Shown here: positions 8,731 through 15,393 of the stretch, one piece after another
Numbering within the stretch: the stretch's first letter is position 1
Layout: the number at the start of each line of letters is the position of its first letter
Origin: Spirulina subsalsa PCC 9445
GTDB lineage: Bacteria > Cyanobacteriota > Cyanobacteriia > Cyanobacteriales > Spirulinaceae
DNA length: 64,000 nt
NCBI RefSeq assembly: GCF_000314005.1
Contig: NZ_JH980292.1
Location: forward strand, 248,001 to 312,000
Direction: 5' to 3'
The notes under the pieces: generated by a model
What the model saw: the letters and a program-made list of their open reading frames with translations, nothing else
Told to the model about the DNA's origin: nothing
Database searches by the model: none
Translations under genes and position numbers: made by a program

Positions 8731-9504
8731 CTAAAACCTGTCCTTCTTGCCACGTAAACGACTAAAGGTTTGCACGGGATCAGAACTATTCATCGCCTGC
8801 TGAAGATCGGGACTATCCCAGCGGAGAAAGGGATTGGTTTGTTTTTCCACCCCCAACAGCGAGGGAACTGTGGGCTGGTGTTGTTGACGGGCTTGTTGCA
8901 CTTGCTGGTAACGTTCTTTTAGCGTGGGATTGTCTGAATCAACGGTGAGGGCAAATTTTAGGTTATTGATGGTGTATTCATGGGCGCACCAGACGCGGGT
9001 AGAATCGGGTAATTGGCGCAATTGACTGAGGGAATGAACCATCTGGCTAGGGGTGCCTTCAAATAGCCGTCCACAGCCTCCTGCAAAGAGGGTGTCGCCA
9101 CAAAATAATTCTCCGGGTTGATCTGGGGCGACGGGGGGGAAATAATAGGCAATATGGGCGCGGGTGTGACCGGGAACAAAGAAGACTTCGGCGGTGCGTT
9201 GGGCGAATTGAATGCGATCGCCTGCCCGTAAAAAAACCCTTTGACCCGGAATCCGTCCCTGATCTTCCGCCCCCCCATAAACCGTTAAATGGGGGAAATG
9301 CTGCATTAGGAGACTATTGGCCCCCACATGATCCCCATGATGATGGGTGTTAAAAATCGCTACCAATTCACCCCCGACTTGCTGGAGATAGTCCAACACC
9401 GGATCCGCTTCGGCCGGGTCTACGACAGCCGCTTGACGGTTGTTTTCATCCCACAAGACAAAAATATAATTGTCCGTTAGGGCAGGAAGTCGAGTAATCT
9501 GCAT
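8731..9504 (-). CDS. gloB: Hydroxyacylglutathione hydrolase (glyoxalase II)
   Basis: The 257-residue metallo-beta-lactamase-fold protein carries the metal motif [13 protein letters not shown] near residue 55, then [11 protein letters not shown] and [13 protein letters not shown], and [14 protein letters not shown]. These are the glyoxalase II ligands and substrate-binding residues. It hydrolyses S-lactoylglutathione to D-lactate and glutathione, finishing methylglyoxal detoxification in the cytosol. Length is normal. The neighbour upstream is divergent and the two share a short promoter region at about 9505-9658. Confidence 0.95.
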   Translation of the reverse strand: MQITRLPALTDNYIFVLWDENNRQAAVVDPAEADPVLDYLQQVGGELVAIFNTHHHGDHVGANSLLMQHFPHLTVYGGAEDQGRIPGQRVFLRAGDRIQFAQRTAEVFFVPGHTRAHIAYYFPPVAPDQPGELFCGDTLFAGGCGRLFEGTPSQMVHSLSQLRQLPDSTRVWCAHEYTINNLKFALTVDSDNPTLKERYQQVQQARQQHQPTVPSLLGVEKQTNPFLRWDSPDLQQAMNSSDPVQTFSRLRGKKDRF

Positions 9505-9658
9505 GGTGATCCACCTTCAATCATTGGTTGCTTTCCCCCAAAAAAGAAGTTCAGGGAGGGGGGTGTTCCTGAGCCAATTTAGTCCAGAGGCAAGGACTCA
9601 CTGTTATATTTTAAGTTCAGTTGCCCGACCTCTGACCATTATCTCCCGTCCTCTGACC

Positions 9659-9871
9659 ATGAGCGAACCGAACCAAAACCCAGCCCTAGCGACCTTACCG
9701 GAAACGGTAGAACGGATTTTAAGCACTGGATATTTAACCCGCCAAGAACATTTTCAACTGGTGACCCTGTTTCTTTCCGACTTAGCGGTAAATGAAGAGG
9801 AGCGCCGTCAACTCAACCGCATTTTTGATGAACTGCAAATGGGGCGGTTAAAATACTCCACTTCGACCTAG
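9659..9871 (+). CDS. Conserved small cyanobacterial protein
   Basis: From ATG 9659 the frame encodes 70 residues starting MSEPNQNPALATLPETVERI. The frame is open further upstream to 9470, but that part overlaps the divergent gloB gene and looks non-coding. The protein is helical, with TVERILSTGYLTRQEHFQL and EEERRQLNRIFDELQMGRLK. I recall similar short proteins as conserved in cyanobacteria without known function. The stop is 48 nt before the cobL start on the same strand, so they may be co-transcribed. Confidence 0.6.
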   Translation: MSEPNQNPALATLPETVERILSTGYLTRQEHFQLVTLFLSDLAVNEEERRQLNRIFDELQMGRLKYSTST

Positions 9872-9918
9872 TGCCTTGTTTCCCCAAACTCCTCCTATCT
9901 ATCCGCACTCCTAGGATT

Positions 9919-11160
9919 ATGAATAAAATACAGGTCATTGGCATTGGTTTAGACGGTGCGGCCGGATTACCCAGCACCTTATTAGCACAGATTCAAACGG
10001 CTAGCCTTTTAGTGGGCAGTGGTCGTCATTTAAGCTACTTCCCCGACTATACCGGGCAGCAAATCGTTCTCGGAGAATTGGATTCGGCGATCGCACAAAT
10101 TCAGACCGCTTTAGACCAAGAGGAGAAAATCGTGATTCTCGTCTCAGGAGATCCCCTATTCTTTGGTTTAGGGCGCTTACTGCTCGAACATTTCCCCCCC
10201 GAAGTCCTAACCTTCCATCCCCATGTCAGTGCTGTTCAATTAGCCTTTAATCGGGTCAAACTCCCCTGGCAAGAAGCCCAGATGATCAGCGTTCATGGGC
10301 GCTCCTTAGAACTCCTCAGTGCCGCACTTCAGCAGGGGGAAAGCCCGATCGCCGTCCTCACCGACTCCCTCAACACCCCCAGTGCGATCGCCGCCCATTA
10401 CCTCTCCCTCGACTTACCCATCCTCTATCAATTCTGGGTCTGTGAAAATCTAGGCTCCCCGGAAGAACAGATTCAACTGTTCACCCCAGAACTTTTAGTC
10501 AACCAAGAATTCTCCCCCCTCAATGTTTTAATCCTCGTCCGAGAAACCCCCACCGAGTTGGCCTTACCCGTGCAGCAACTGCCTTTGCTCGGGTTGCCGG
10601 ATCATGTATTTTTGAGTTTTCGCGATCGCCCCGACCTGATCATCAAGCGAGAAATCCGCCTCAGCATCCTCGGGGAACTCGCCCTCCGTCCTGCCCAAAT
10701 CGTCTGGGATATCGGCTCCGGCATCGGTTCCGTTGCCATCGAAATCGCTCGACTCTGCCCCACCTCCCAAGTCTACGCCATCGAAAAAACCAGCATCGGC
10801 CATCACCTCATCCAAAAAAACTGTCAACAGCTTTACGTCCGCAACATTCAGCCCATCGAAGGGGAAGCCCCCGACATTCTGCGCGACTTACCCGCCCCCC
10901 ATCGCGTTTTCATCGGTGGCAGTGGCGGCCAATTGAGTGAAATCCTCACCTTCTCTCAAAACGTCCTACGTCCCAACGGTGTGATTGTCCTTGCCTTCAC
11001 CACCTTAGAACACCTTTCCCTCGCCCTCCACCACCTACAACAGAGTAAATGGCACTATCGCCTCTTACAGGTCAATCTCTCCCGTTCCGTAGCCGTCAGT
11101 CAATACACCCGCTTTGCTCCCCTCAATCCCGTTACATTAGTGACGGCCTATCGGGGCTAA
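9919..11160 (+). CDS. cobL: Precorrin-6Y C5,15-methyltransferase (decarboxylating)
   Basis: The 413-residue protein fuses two enzymes of cobalamin corrin-ring synthesis. Residues 1-200 are the CbiE-type tetrapyrrole methylase (IQVIGIGLDGAAGLP, ILVSGDPLFFGLGR). Residues about 230-400 are the CbiT-type SAM methyltransferase and decarboxylase (IVWDIGSGIGSVAIEIAR, VFIGGSGG). The start at ATG 9919 gives the usual N-terminus; an earlier in-frame ATG at 9871 overlaps the preceding stop codon and is less likely. No other cobalamin genes are adjacent, which is common in cyanobacteria. Confidence 0.93.
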   Translation: MNKIQVIGIGLDGAAGLPSTLLAQIQTASLLVGSGRHLSYFPDYTGQQIVLGELDSAIAQIQTALDQEEKIVILVSGDPLFFGLGRLLLEHFPPEVLTFHPHVSAVQLAFNRVKLPWQEAQMISVHGRSLELLSAALQQGESPIAVLTDSLNTPSAIAAHYLSLDLPILYQFWVCENLGSPEEQIQLFTPELLVNQEFSPLNVLILVRETPTELALPVQQLPLLGLPDHVFLSFRDRPDLIIKREIRLSILGELALRPAQIVWDIGSGIGSVAIEIARLCPTSQVYAIEKTSIGHHLIQKNCQQLYVRNIQPIEGEAPDILRDLPAPHRVFIGGSGGQLSEILTFSQNVLRPNGVIVLAFTTLEHLSLALHHLQQSKWHYRLLQVNLSRSVAVSQYTRFAPLNPVTLVTAYRG

Positions 11161-11389
11161 GAACAAAGAGATTCTGGATTTAACGCCTCCTCATAAATAT
11201 TGCAAATTGTGAACTTATGTAAAGACAACCCAACCGAGCAGAAAAACCAAGCCAAATTCCCCGATCCTAGAACAGATAAGCCCTTGAACCCTCTCACCCT
11301 GTTTGCAAAAATTAATAAGATTTCTCAGAATAGCGTCCCCTCCTCGCTTATCATGTAGATTAATCTTTGTAAAAAAACGATAAAATCAC

Positions 11390-11405
11390 GGAGGTTCACA
11401 CCTTG
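11390..11405 (+). promoter_or_regulatory. Strong ribosome binding site deciding a TTG start for cpcG
   Basis: GGAGG at 11390-11394 lies 8 nt before TTG 11403. Reading from that TTG gives [10 protein letters not shown], the conserved N-terminus of CpcG linkers, so TTG is the real start despite its rarity. About 240 nt upstream (11161-11402) hold no gene and probably carry the promoter and leader. Confidence 0.8.
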
Positions 11406-12152
11406 GCTATTCCTCTACTAGAATATGCACCTAACAGCCAGAACAGTCGCGTTGCAGGGTATGAAGTGGGAGGCGATGAGTCTCCCAAGCGCTTTATGTC
11501 TGGGATGGTTCTCTCTTCCGAAGATGCAACTAATATTATTGAAGCGGCTTATCGTCAGATTTTCTTCCATGCCTTCAAATCCGATCGTGAACCGATCCTA
11601 GAATCCCAACTCCGCTATGGTCAAATCACCGTGCGGGACTTCATTCGCGGTTTATTGCTCTCCAATACCTTCAAACGCAGTTTCTATGATCTCAATAGCA
11701 ACTATCGTTTTGTAGAACAGTGTGTGCAACGGGTACTCGGTCGCGAAGTTTACAGCGAACGGGAAAAAATCGCTTGGTCCATTGTTGTGGCGACCAAAGG
11801 GATTGAAGGGTTTGTGGATGAGTTACTCAACAGTGCTGAGTATCTGGAAAACTTCGGTTATGATAGCGTTCCCTACCAACGTCGTCGCGTTCTTGATGGA
11901 CATGATACGGGTGAAACTCCCTTTAACATCAAGTCTCCCCGTTACGATGGCTACTATCGTAGCATCTTGGGCTTCCCCCAAATCGTTTGGCAAAATGCGG
12001 TTCGTCGCTTTACTCCCCAAGACCAAAAACCCCAAGCTGGCAGTCCCGCCAATTTCTTGGGTATGGCACGGGGTTTAAGCAATGCGAAAGGGAATACAAC
12101 CCCCCGCGTTGCTTTAAGTGGCAATTACTTAGATTTAGTTCCTCGTCGTTAA
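11403..12152 (+). CDS. cpcG: Phycobilisome rod-core linker polypeptide
   Basis: The 249-residue linker attaches phycocyanin rods to the allophycocyanin core of the phycobilisome on the thylakoid surface. Residues about 20-160 are the linker domain, with [34 protein letters not shown] and [16 protein letters not shown]. The C-terminal part ([22 protein letters not shown]) matches soluble CpcG rather than the membrane-anchored CpcG2/CpcL type, since no hydrophobic tail is present. It uses a TTG start behind a strong GGAGG. A rho-independent terminator follows at 12194-12263, so the gene is probably monocistronic and separate from the cpc operon, as is usual. Confidence 0.95.
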   Translation: MAIPLLEYAPNSQNSRVAGYEVGGDESPKRFMSGMVLSSEDATNIIEAAYRQIFFHAFKSDREPILESQLRYGQITVRDFIRGLLLSNTFKRSFYDLNSNYRFVEQCVQRVLGREVYSEREKIAWSIVVATKGIEGFVDELLNSAEYLENFGYDSVPYQRRRVLDGHDTGETPFNIKSPRYDGYYRSILGFPQIVWQNAVRRFTPQDQKPQAGSPANFLGMARGLSNAKGNTTPRVALSGNYLDLVPRR

Positions 12153-12193
12153 GCCCAATGATCTCTTTAGAGATTTAGTTCTGGTCAACAACT

Positions 12194-12263
12194 AGGCAGT
12201 CAGAGATTGAGAGAAGCGTTAAGTTCATCCTGAACGGTTTTTTCAATTTGTGACTGCCTTTTT
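12194..12263 (+). terminator. Rho-independent terminator of cpcG
   Basis: AGGCAGTCA at 12194-12202 pairs with TGACTGCCT at 12251-12259 and is followed by TTTTT. The stem extends inward through ATTGA/TCAAT with one mismatch and one wobble, and a smaller hairpin can form in the loop. Confidence 0.8.
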
Positions 12264-12347
12264 GGGGAACGGGGAATTTGGCTTAAATTTCAACAAGTGG
12301 GAGATATTTACTCCTACGAACGACGATAAAAACCCCTCTTAAGGGAG

Positions 12348-12446
12348 ATGGTTATGGGTTGGCAGGCGGGGGATTGGTTACACCGGGGAGAATATCGGGT
12401 AGTGCGATCGCTCAATGAGGGGCGCGTCGGGGTTAGCTATGACTAA
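12348..12446 (+). pseudogene. N-terminal fragment of a Ser/Thr protein kinase
   Basis: A 32-codon frame reads MVMGWQAGDWLHRGEYRVVR and then SLNEGRVGVSYD before TAA. This matches the start of cyanobacterial Ser/Thr kinases (compare VWQPGTKIFGDRYTIEKQI and KKGGFGITY of the kinase at 15394-17142), including a degenerate glycine-rich loop. Nothing of the catalytic domain follows, so it is a remnant. Its last codons overlap the ATG of the DUF2442 gene. Confidence 0.5.
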
Positions 12447-12900
12447 CAAAAAGTGGCAACAACAGTGGAGTTTTGATTTTACCGATGATGGGGCTTTAGA
12501 GGCAGAAATTGCGGAGGCTGAAGCGAGGGCGATCGCTCTCGTTGAGGCTGGCCCCTGTGCTGAAGCTGTCCGGTATAATGCAGAACGTCAGTTAATTGAA
12601 ATTCAGCTTAAAAACGGGGCAATTTTTGCCTTTCCTCCCCATTTAGCCCAAGGATTGGGGAATGCTTCACCTCCTCAGCTTGAGGATGTTTGGTTAGGGG
12701 CTGATGGTTTGAGCGTCCATTGGGATAGTCTGGATGCTGATTTTAGTATTCCGGGGCTGATTCAGGGCATTTTTGGAACAAAAGCTTGGATGGCGGAATT
12801 AGGTCGTAAGGGGGGGCAAAAATCCTCGGTGGCGAAGCAGCAAGCAGCCCGTGCCAATGGGAAAAAGGGGGGACGGCCGAAAAAGGCAAAACCCCTATAA
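12439..12900 (+). CDS. DUF2442 domain protein with basic C-terminal tail
   Basis: From ATG 12439 the protein has 153 residues. The middle (AVRYNAERQLIEIQLKNGAIFAFPP through WDSLDADFSIPGLI) fits DUF2442, a small fold often paired with DUF4160 or found near toxin-antitoxin genes. The C-terminus (GRKGGQKSSVAKQQ, ARANGKKGGRPKK) is strongly basic with an AT-hook-like GRPKK, suggesting DNA binding. The domain is of unknown function. It overlaps the tail of a truncated kinase and precedes a set of broken toxin-antitoxin genes, so accessory status is likely. Confidence 0.7.
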   Translation: MTNKKWQQQWSFDFTDDGALEAEIAEAEARAIALVEAGPCAEAVRYNAERQLIEIQLKNGAIFAFPPHLAQGLGNASPPQLEDVWLGADGLSVHWDSLDADFSIPGLIQGIFGTKAWMAELGRKGGQKSSVAKQQAARANGKKGGRPKKAKPL

Positions 12901-12910
12901 ATTCTTGCAA

Positions 12911-12963
12911 TTCTGAATCGGTCGTATTGGAAAGGGTAAAGGGGAAAAAAGGTAGAGTGCAAA
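12911..12963. repeat. Dispersed repeat, copy A (second copy at 15322-15373)
   Basis: TTCTGAATCGGTCG, then GTAAAGGGGAAAAA and AGAGTGCAA occur here and again, in the same orientation and spacing, at 15322-15373. The second copy directly follows the stop codon of the kinase/FGE gene. The two copies bracket the degraded accessory segment. Confidence 0.7.
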
Positions 12964-12981
12964 GAAGGTGTCCGGGAAGTC

Positions 12982-13125
12982 ATGCGTGAAGAGTGGTATA
13001 AATTTTTTGAGATGTTGCTGCCTTATGTGGATGATACTGAACAGGCTGACATCGAAGCTACTTTTAATCCTAACGATTATGTAGGTCAAGACTTTGAGGA
13101 TATTACGGATTGGTTTGAATCATGA
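12982..13125 (+). CDS. Small acidic putative antitoxin (47 aa)
   Basis: The frame reads MREEWYKFFEMLLPYVDDTE and ends ITDWFES; its stop TGA overlaps the ATG of the next frame (ATGA), a coupling typical of toxin-antitoxin operons. The protein is acidic and short, as small antitoxins of RelE-like toxins often are. The partner toxin that follows is broken. Assignment rests on gene order and character, not on a recognised domain. Confidence 0.5.
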   Translation: MREEWYKFFEMLLPYVDDTEQADIEATFNPNDYVGQDFEDITDWFES

Positions 13126-13262
13126 CAGTTAAACTCAGTAAGTCTGCTCAAAAAAGTCTCAAAAAACTCGAAAGTTTTTTGACAAGTCATTGGGTACTTT
13201 TGCCCATTCGGAATCTGGAATTTTTTCCCCAATTTCTAGGGCAATTTTCCAAATGGGTTTAA
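13122..13262 (+). pseudogene. Truncated RelE/ParE-type toxin
   Basis: The first 18 codons (MTVKLSKSAQKSLKKLES) match the start of RelE/ParE-fold mRNA interferases. At about 13171 the sequence switches into a 187-bp block that is a near copy of 14843-15029 read from the other strand, and the remaining codons are out of context before TAA at 13260. The toxin has lost most of its fold and should be inactive. Confidence 0.55.
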
Positions 13263-13365
13263 CCTCATCGTCATACTGGAGGGTTTGGGGAGGGTTAGTT
13301 GTTTCCTGATGTTCAGTAGTGCCTCGTACTTGCTCAAAGATTTTATCGAGCAACCATTCAGGCAT
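13171..13365 (-). pseudogene. Truncated copy of the antitoxin-like gene at 14825-15094
   Basis: A 187-bp block (13171-13357) repeats 14843-15029 with only a few substitutions. It encodes LLDKIFEQVRG through DSEWAKVPNDLSKNF but lacks the first 20 residues and the native C-terminus. Its left boundary cuts the RelE-like toxin frame, so a segmental insertion or recombination happened here. Confidence 0.7.
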
Positions 13366-13439
13366 ACCCTACTAAGCTAAGGGTTCTAAAGGGTAAGCTC
13401 ACAATGGAGCAGATACCTTTCTGATAATTCTCTAATATC

Positions 13440-14063
13440 ATGATGAAATATAACCCTGAAACTCATCATCGCCGTTCTATTCGTCTTCCTTGCTATGATT
13501 ATTCTCAACCGGGAGCGTATTTCATTACACTATGTACTCACCAAAAGCAATGTTGGTTTGGGCAAATTGATGACGGAAAAATGTACATTAATCAACTGGG
13601 TAAAATTGTGCAGAATGAATGGCTAAAATCTGCCCAAATGCGACCCAATTTAAGCTTAGATGAATGGATTGTTATGCCTAATCATCTTCATGGCATTGTT
13701 TGGCTTTCTGAATTGGAGAAAAAACGAACCAACAATTCAAGCTATGGGAATTTAGGTAAAGCGGATTATGCTGATTTATCTCCTGAATCTCAAAAGAAGG
13801 CGTTTCGCAAAAAAGCAAATTCTTTAGGTTCTTTTATTGGCGGTTTTAAAGCGAGCGTGACCAAACAGATTAATCAGTTTCGTGAAAATACATCTATTCC
13901 CATTTGGCAGAGAAATTATTATGAATCCATTATCCAAGATGAAACGGCACTCAATTCAATCCGAGAATATATTCAGAATAATCCCCAACGTTGGGAGGAA
14001 GATCCAGATCATCCTCAATGTGAGGCGAATTTTTCAGAATTGTTGCTGGATTTAGTATTTTAG
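13440..14063 (+). CDS. REP-associated tyrosine transposase (RAYT, IS200-like Y1)
   Basis: The 207-residue protein carries the Y1 transposase fold: HHRRSIRLPCYDYSQPGAYF near the N-terminus, the metal-binding HUH-type motif in WIVMPNHLHGIVWL (HLH), and a C-terminal helix with the likely nucleophile in QRNYYESIIQDE followed by IREYIQNNPQRW. These are hallmarks of RAYTs, single-copy domesticated relatives of IS200 transposases that process REP palindromes. Directly downstream lie four tandem units of two palindromes each, the probable substrate. The frame is intact and could be active. Confidence 0.85.
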   Translation: MMKYNPETHHRRSIRLPCYDYSQPGAYFITLCTHQKQCWFGQIDDGKMYINQLGKIVQNEWLKSAQMRPNLSLDEWIVMPNHLHGIVWLSELEKKRTNNSSYGNLGKADYADLSPESQKKAFRKKANSLGSFIGGFKASVTKQINQFRENTSIPIWQRNYYESIIQDETALNSIREYIQNNPQRWEEDPDHPQCEANFSELLLDLVF

Positions 14064-14065
14064 CC

Positions 14066-14753
14066 GATGCTTTTTGGGCGCAAGCATTGCGCCCCTACAG
14101 GATAATGAAATAGTTGTAGGATTAATTGTTGGAGCAGATAACCAATCATATTGTAGGGGCGTATTGCATACGCCCTCAAGCCGAGATAGTGAAATGGTGG
14201 TGGGTTTAATTTGTGAGGTTTATTGTTGAGAATCGATGCTTTTTGGGCGCAAGCATTGCGCCCCTACAGGATAATGAAATAGTTGTAAGATTAATTGTTG
14301 GAGCAGATAAACAATCATATTGTAGGGGCGTATTGCATACGCCCTTAAGCCGGGATAGTGAAATGATGGTGGGTTTAATATTGTGGGGTTTATTGTTGGG
14401 AATTGATGCTTTTTGGGCGCAAGCATTGCGCCCCTACAGGATGATGAAATTGTTGTAGGGGTAATTGTTGGAGCAGATAACCAATCATATTGTAGGGGCG
14501 TATTGCATACGCCCTTAAGCCGGGATAGTGAAATGGTGGTGGGTTTAATTTGTGAGGTTTATTGTTGAGAATCGATGCTTTTTGGGCGCAAGCATTGCGC
14601 CCCTACAGGATGATGAAATTGTTCTAGGGGTAATTGTTGGAGCAGATAACCAATCATATTGTAGGGGCGTATTGCATACGCCCTTAAGCCGGGATAGTGA
14701 AATGATGGTGGGTTTAATATTGTGGGGTTTATTGTTGGGAATTGATGCTTTTT
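14066..14753. repeat. Tandem array of about 170-bp units with paired palindromes (REP-like)
   Basis: Units start at 14066, 14235, 14405, 14574 and, in part, 14744. Each carries GGGCGCAAGCATTGCGCCC and, about 85 nt on, GGGGCGTATTGCATACGCCC, separated by AT-rich spacer. Units differ by few substitutions. The array begins 2 nt after the RAYT stop codon and its last, partial unit runs into a truncated PIN toxin. Open frames inside it are not considered genes. Confidence 0.9.
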
Positions 14754-14760
14754 GATGCAA

Positions 14761-14820
14761 TTAATCTCTAGGATTGAGTAAGGCTACCCAATAGCCTGTA
14801 TCCGCAAAAACTTGTCTCAT
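14761..14820 (-). pseudogene. N-terminal fragment of a PIN-domain (VapC-like) toxin
   Basis: The frame starts 4 nt after the stop of the antitoxin-like gene on the same strand and reads MRQVFADTGYWVALLNPRD before TAA. After the stop the same frame continues LHQKA, as in related PIN proteins (DELHQKA type), so a nonsense change plus loss of the rest by the repeat array has destroyed the gene. The catalytic Asp in FADTGYW is present, but no complete fold remains. Confidence 0.65.
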
Positions 14821-14824
14821 GTTT

Positions 14825-15094
14825 CTACCCTTGATAGAAGTCAAAGTTTTTTGACAAGTCATTGGGTACTTTTGCCCATTCGGAATCTGGAATTTTTTCC
14901 CCAATTTCTAGGGCGATTTCCCAAATGGGTTTAACCTCATCGTCATACTGGAGGGTTTGGGGAGGGTTAGTTGTTTCCTGATGTTCAGTAGTGCCTCGCA
15001 CTTGCTCAAAGATTTTATCGAGCAACCATAATTTATCTTCTAGGGATAAGTCATGAATAGATTGTTCAAGCTCTAATAATTGATGGGAAATCAT
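14825..15094 (-). CDS. Putative antitoxin of a VapC-like pair (89 aa)
   Basis: The protein begins MISHQLLELEQSIHDLSLED, continues KLWLLDKIFEQVRG and ends WAKVPNDLSKNFDFYQG. It resembles short cyanobacterial proteins encoded just upstream of PIN toxins. The 4-nt gap to the PIN fragment supports an operon. It appears complete, and a 187-bp part of it is duplicated at 13171-13357. With its toxin broken it may be an orphan. Confidence 0.6.
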   Translation of the reverse strand: MISHQLLELEQSIHDLSLEDKLWLLDKIFEQVRGTTEHQETTNPPQTLQYDDEVKPIWEIALEIGEKIPDSEWAKVPNDLSKNFDFYQG

Positions 15095-15183
15095 AGTTAG
15101 CCCTCACGACTTGATTTTAAAATTGTAGCTCTCGTGCCGTTGCTCTGTCATGGCATTCTGCCCTTTGGTGAAACCCTCAGCCC

Positions 15184-15332
15184 TAGAAACTGGGTTTTTT
15201 GCACCTGTTGTTGTGCGCTCCCATCGCTTCCTGCAACCCGGTTTCTGAACCCCACTGAAGCGGAGAAACCGGGTTGCTGATATCTGTTAGTGTTCCCCCT
15301 AATCCCTAGCAAAAACCCGGTTTCTGAATCGG
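15184..15332. repeat. Cluster of AACCCGGTTTCT-type inverted repeats
   Basis: AGAAACTGGGTTTTTTG, CAACCCGGTTTCTGAACC, GAGAAACCGGGTTGC and AAACCCGGTTTCTGAA occur within 150 nt in both orientations and can form hairpins. The stretch from 15095 to 15393 contains no gene that I can support. Confidence 0.75.
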
Positions 15333-15373
15333 TCGCATTAGAGAGAGTAAAGGGGAAAAAGAGCAGAGTGCAA
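15322..15373. repeat. Dispersed repeat, copy B, next to the variable-region gene
   Basis: This copy of the 12911-12963 sequence lies 21 nt beyond the stop codon of the kinase/FGE gene. In DGR systems the segment after the variable region matters for homing, so conservation of this flank at two loci is of interest. Confidence 0.65.
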
Positions 15374-15393
15374 GAGTACTAAATAGCAAAGGG

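Noticed and set aside
12895-13089. Minus-strand frame ending LFSPLPFPIRPIQN
   Set aside because: It lies across the dispersed repeat and antisense to the small antitoxin-like gene.
14213-14760. Frames of 67-81 codons on both strands in the palindrome array
   Set aside because: They repeat with the 170-bp units and follow the non-coding array.
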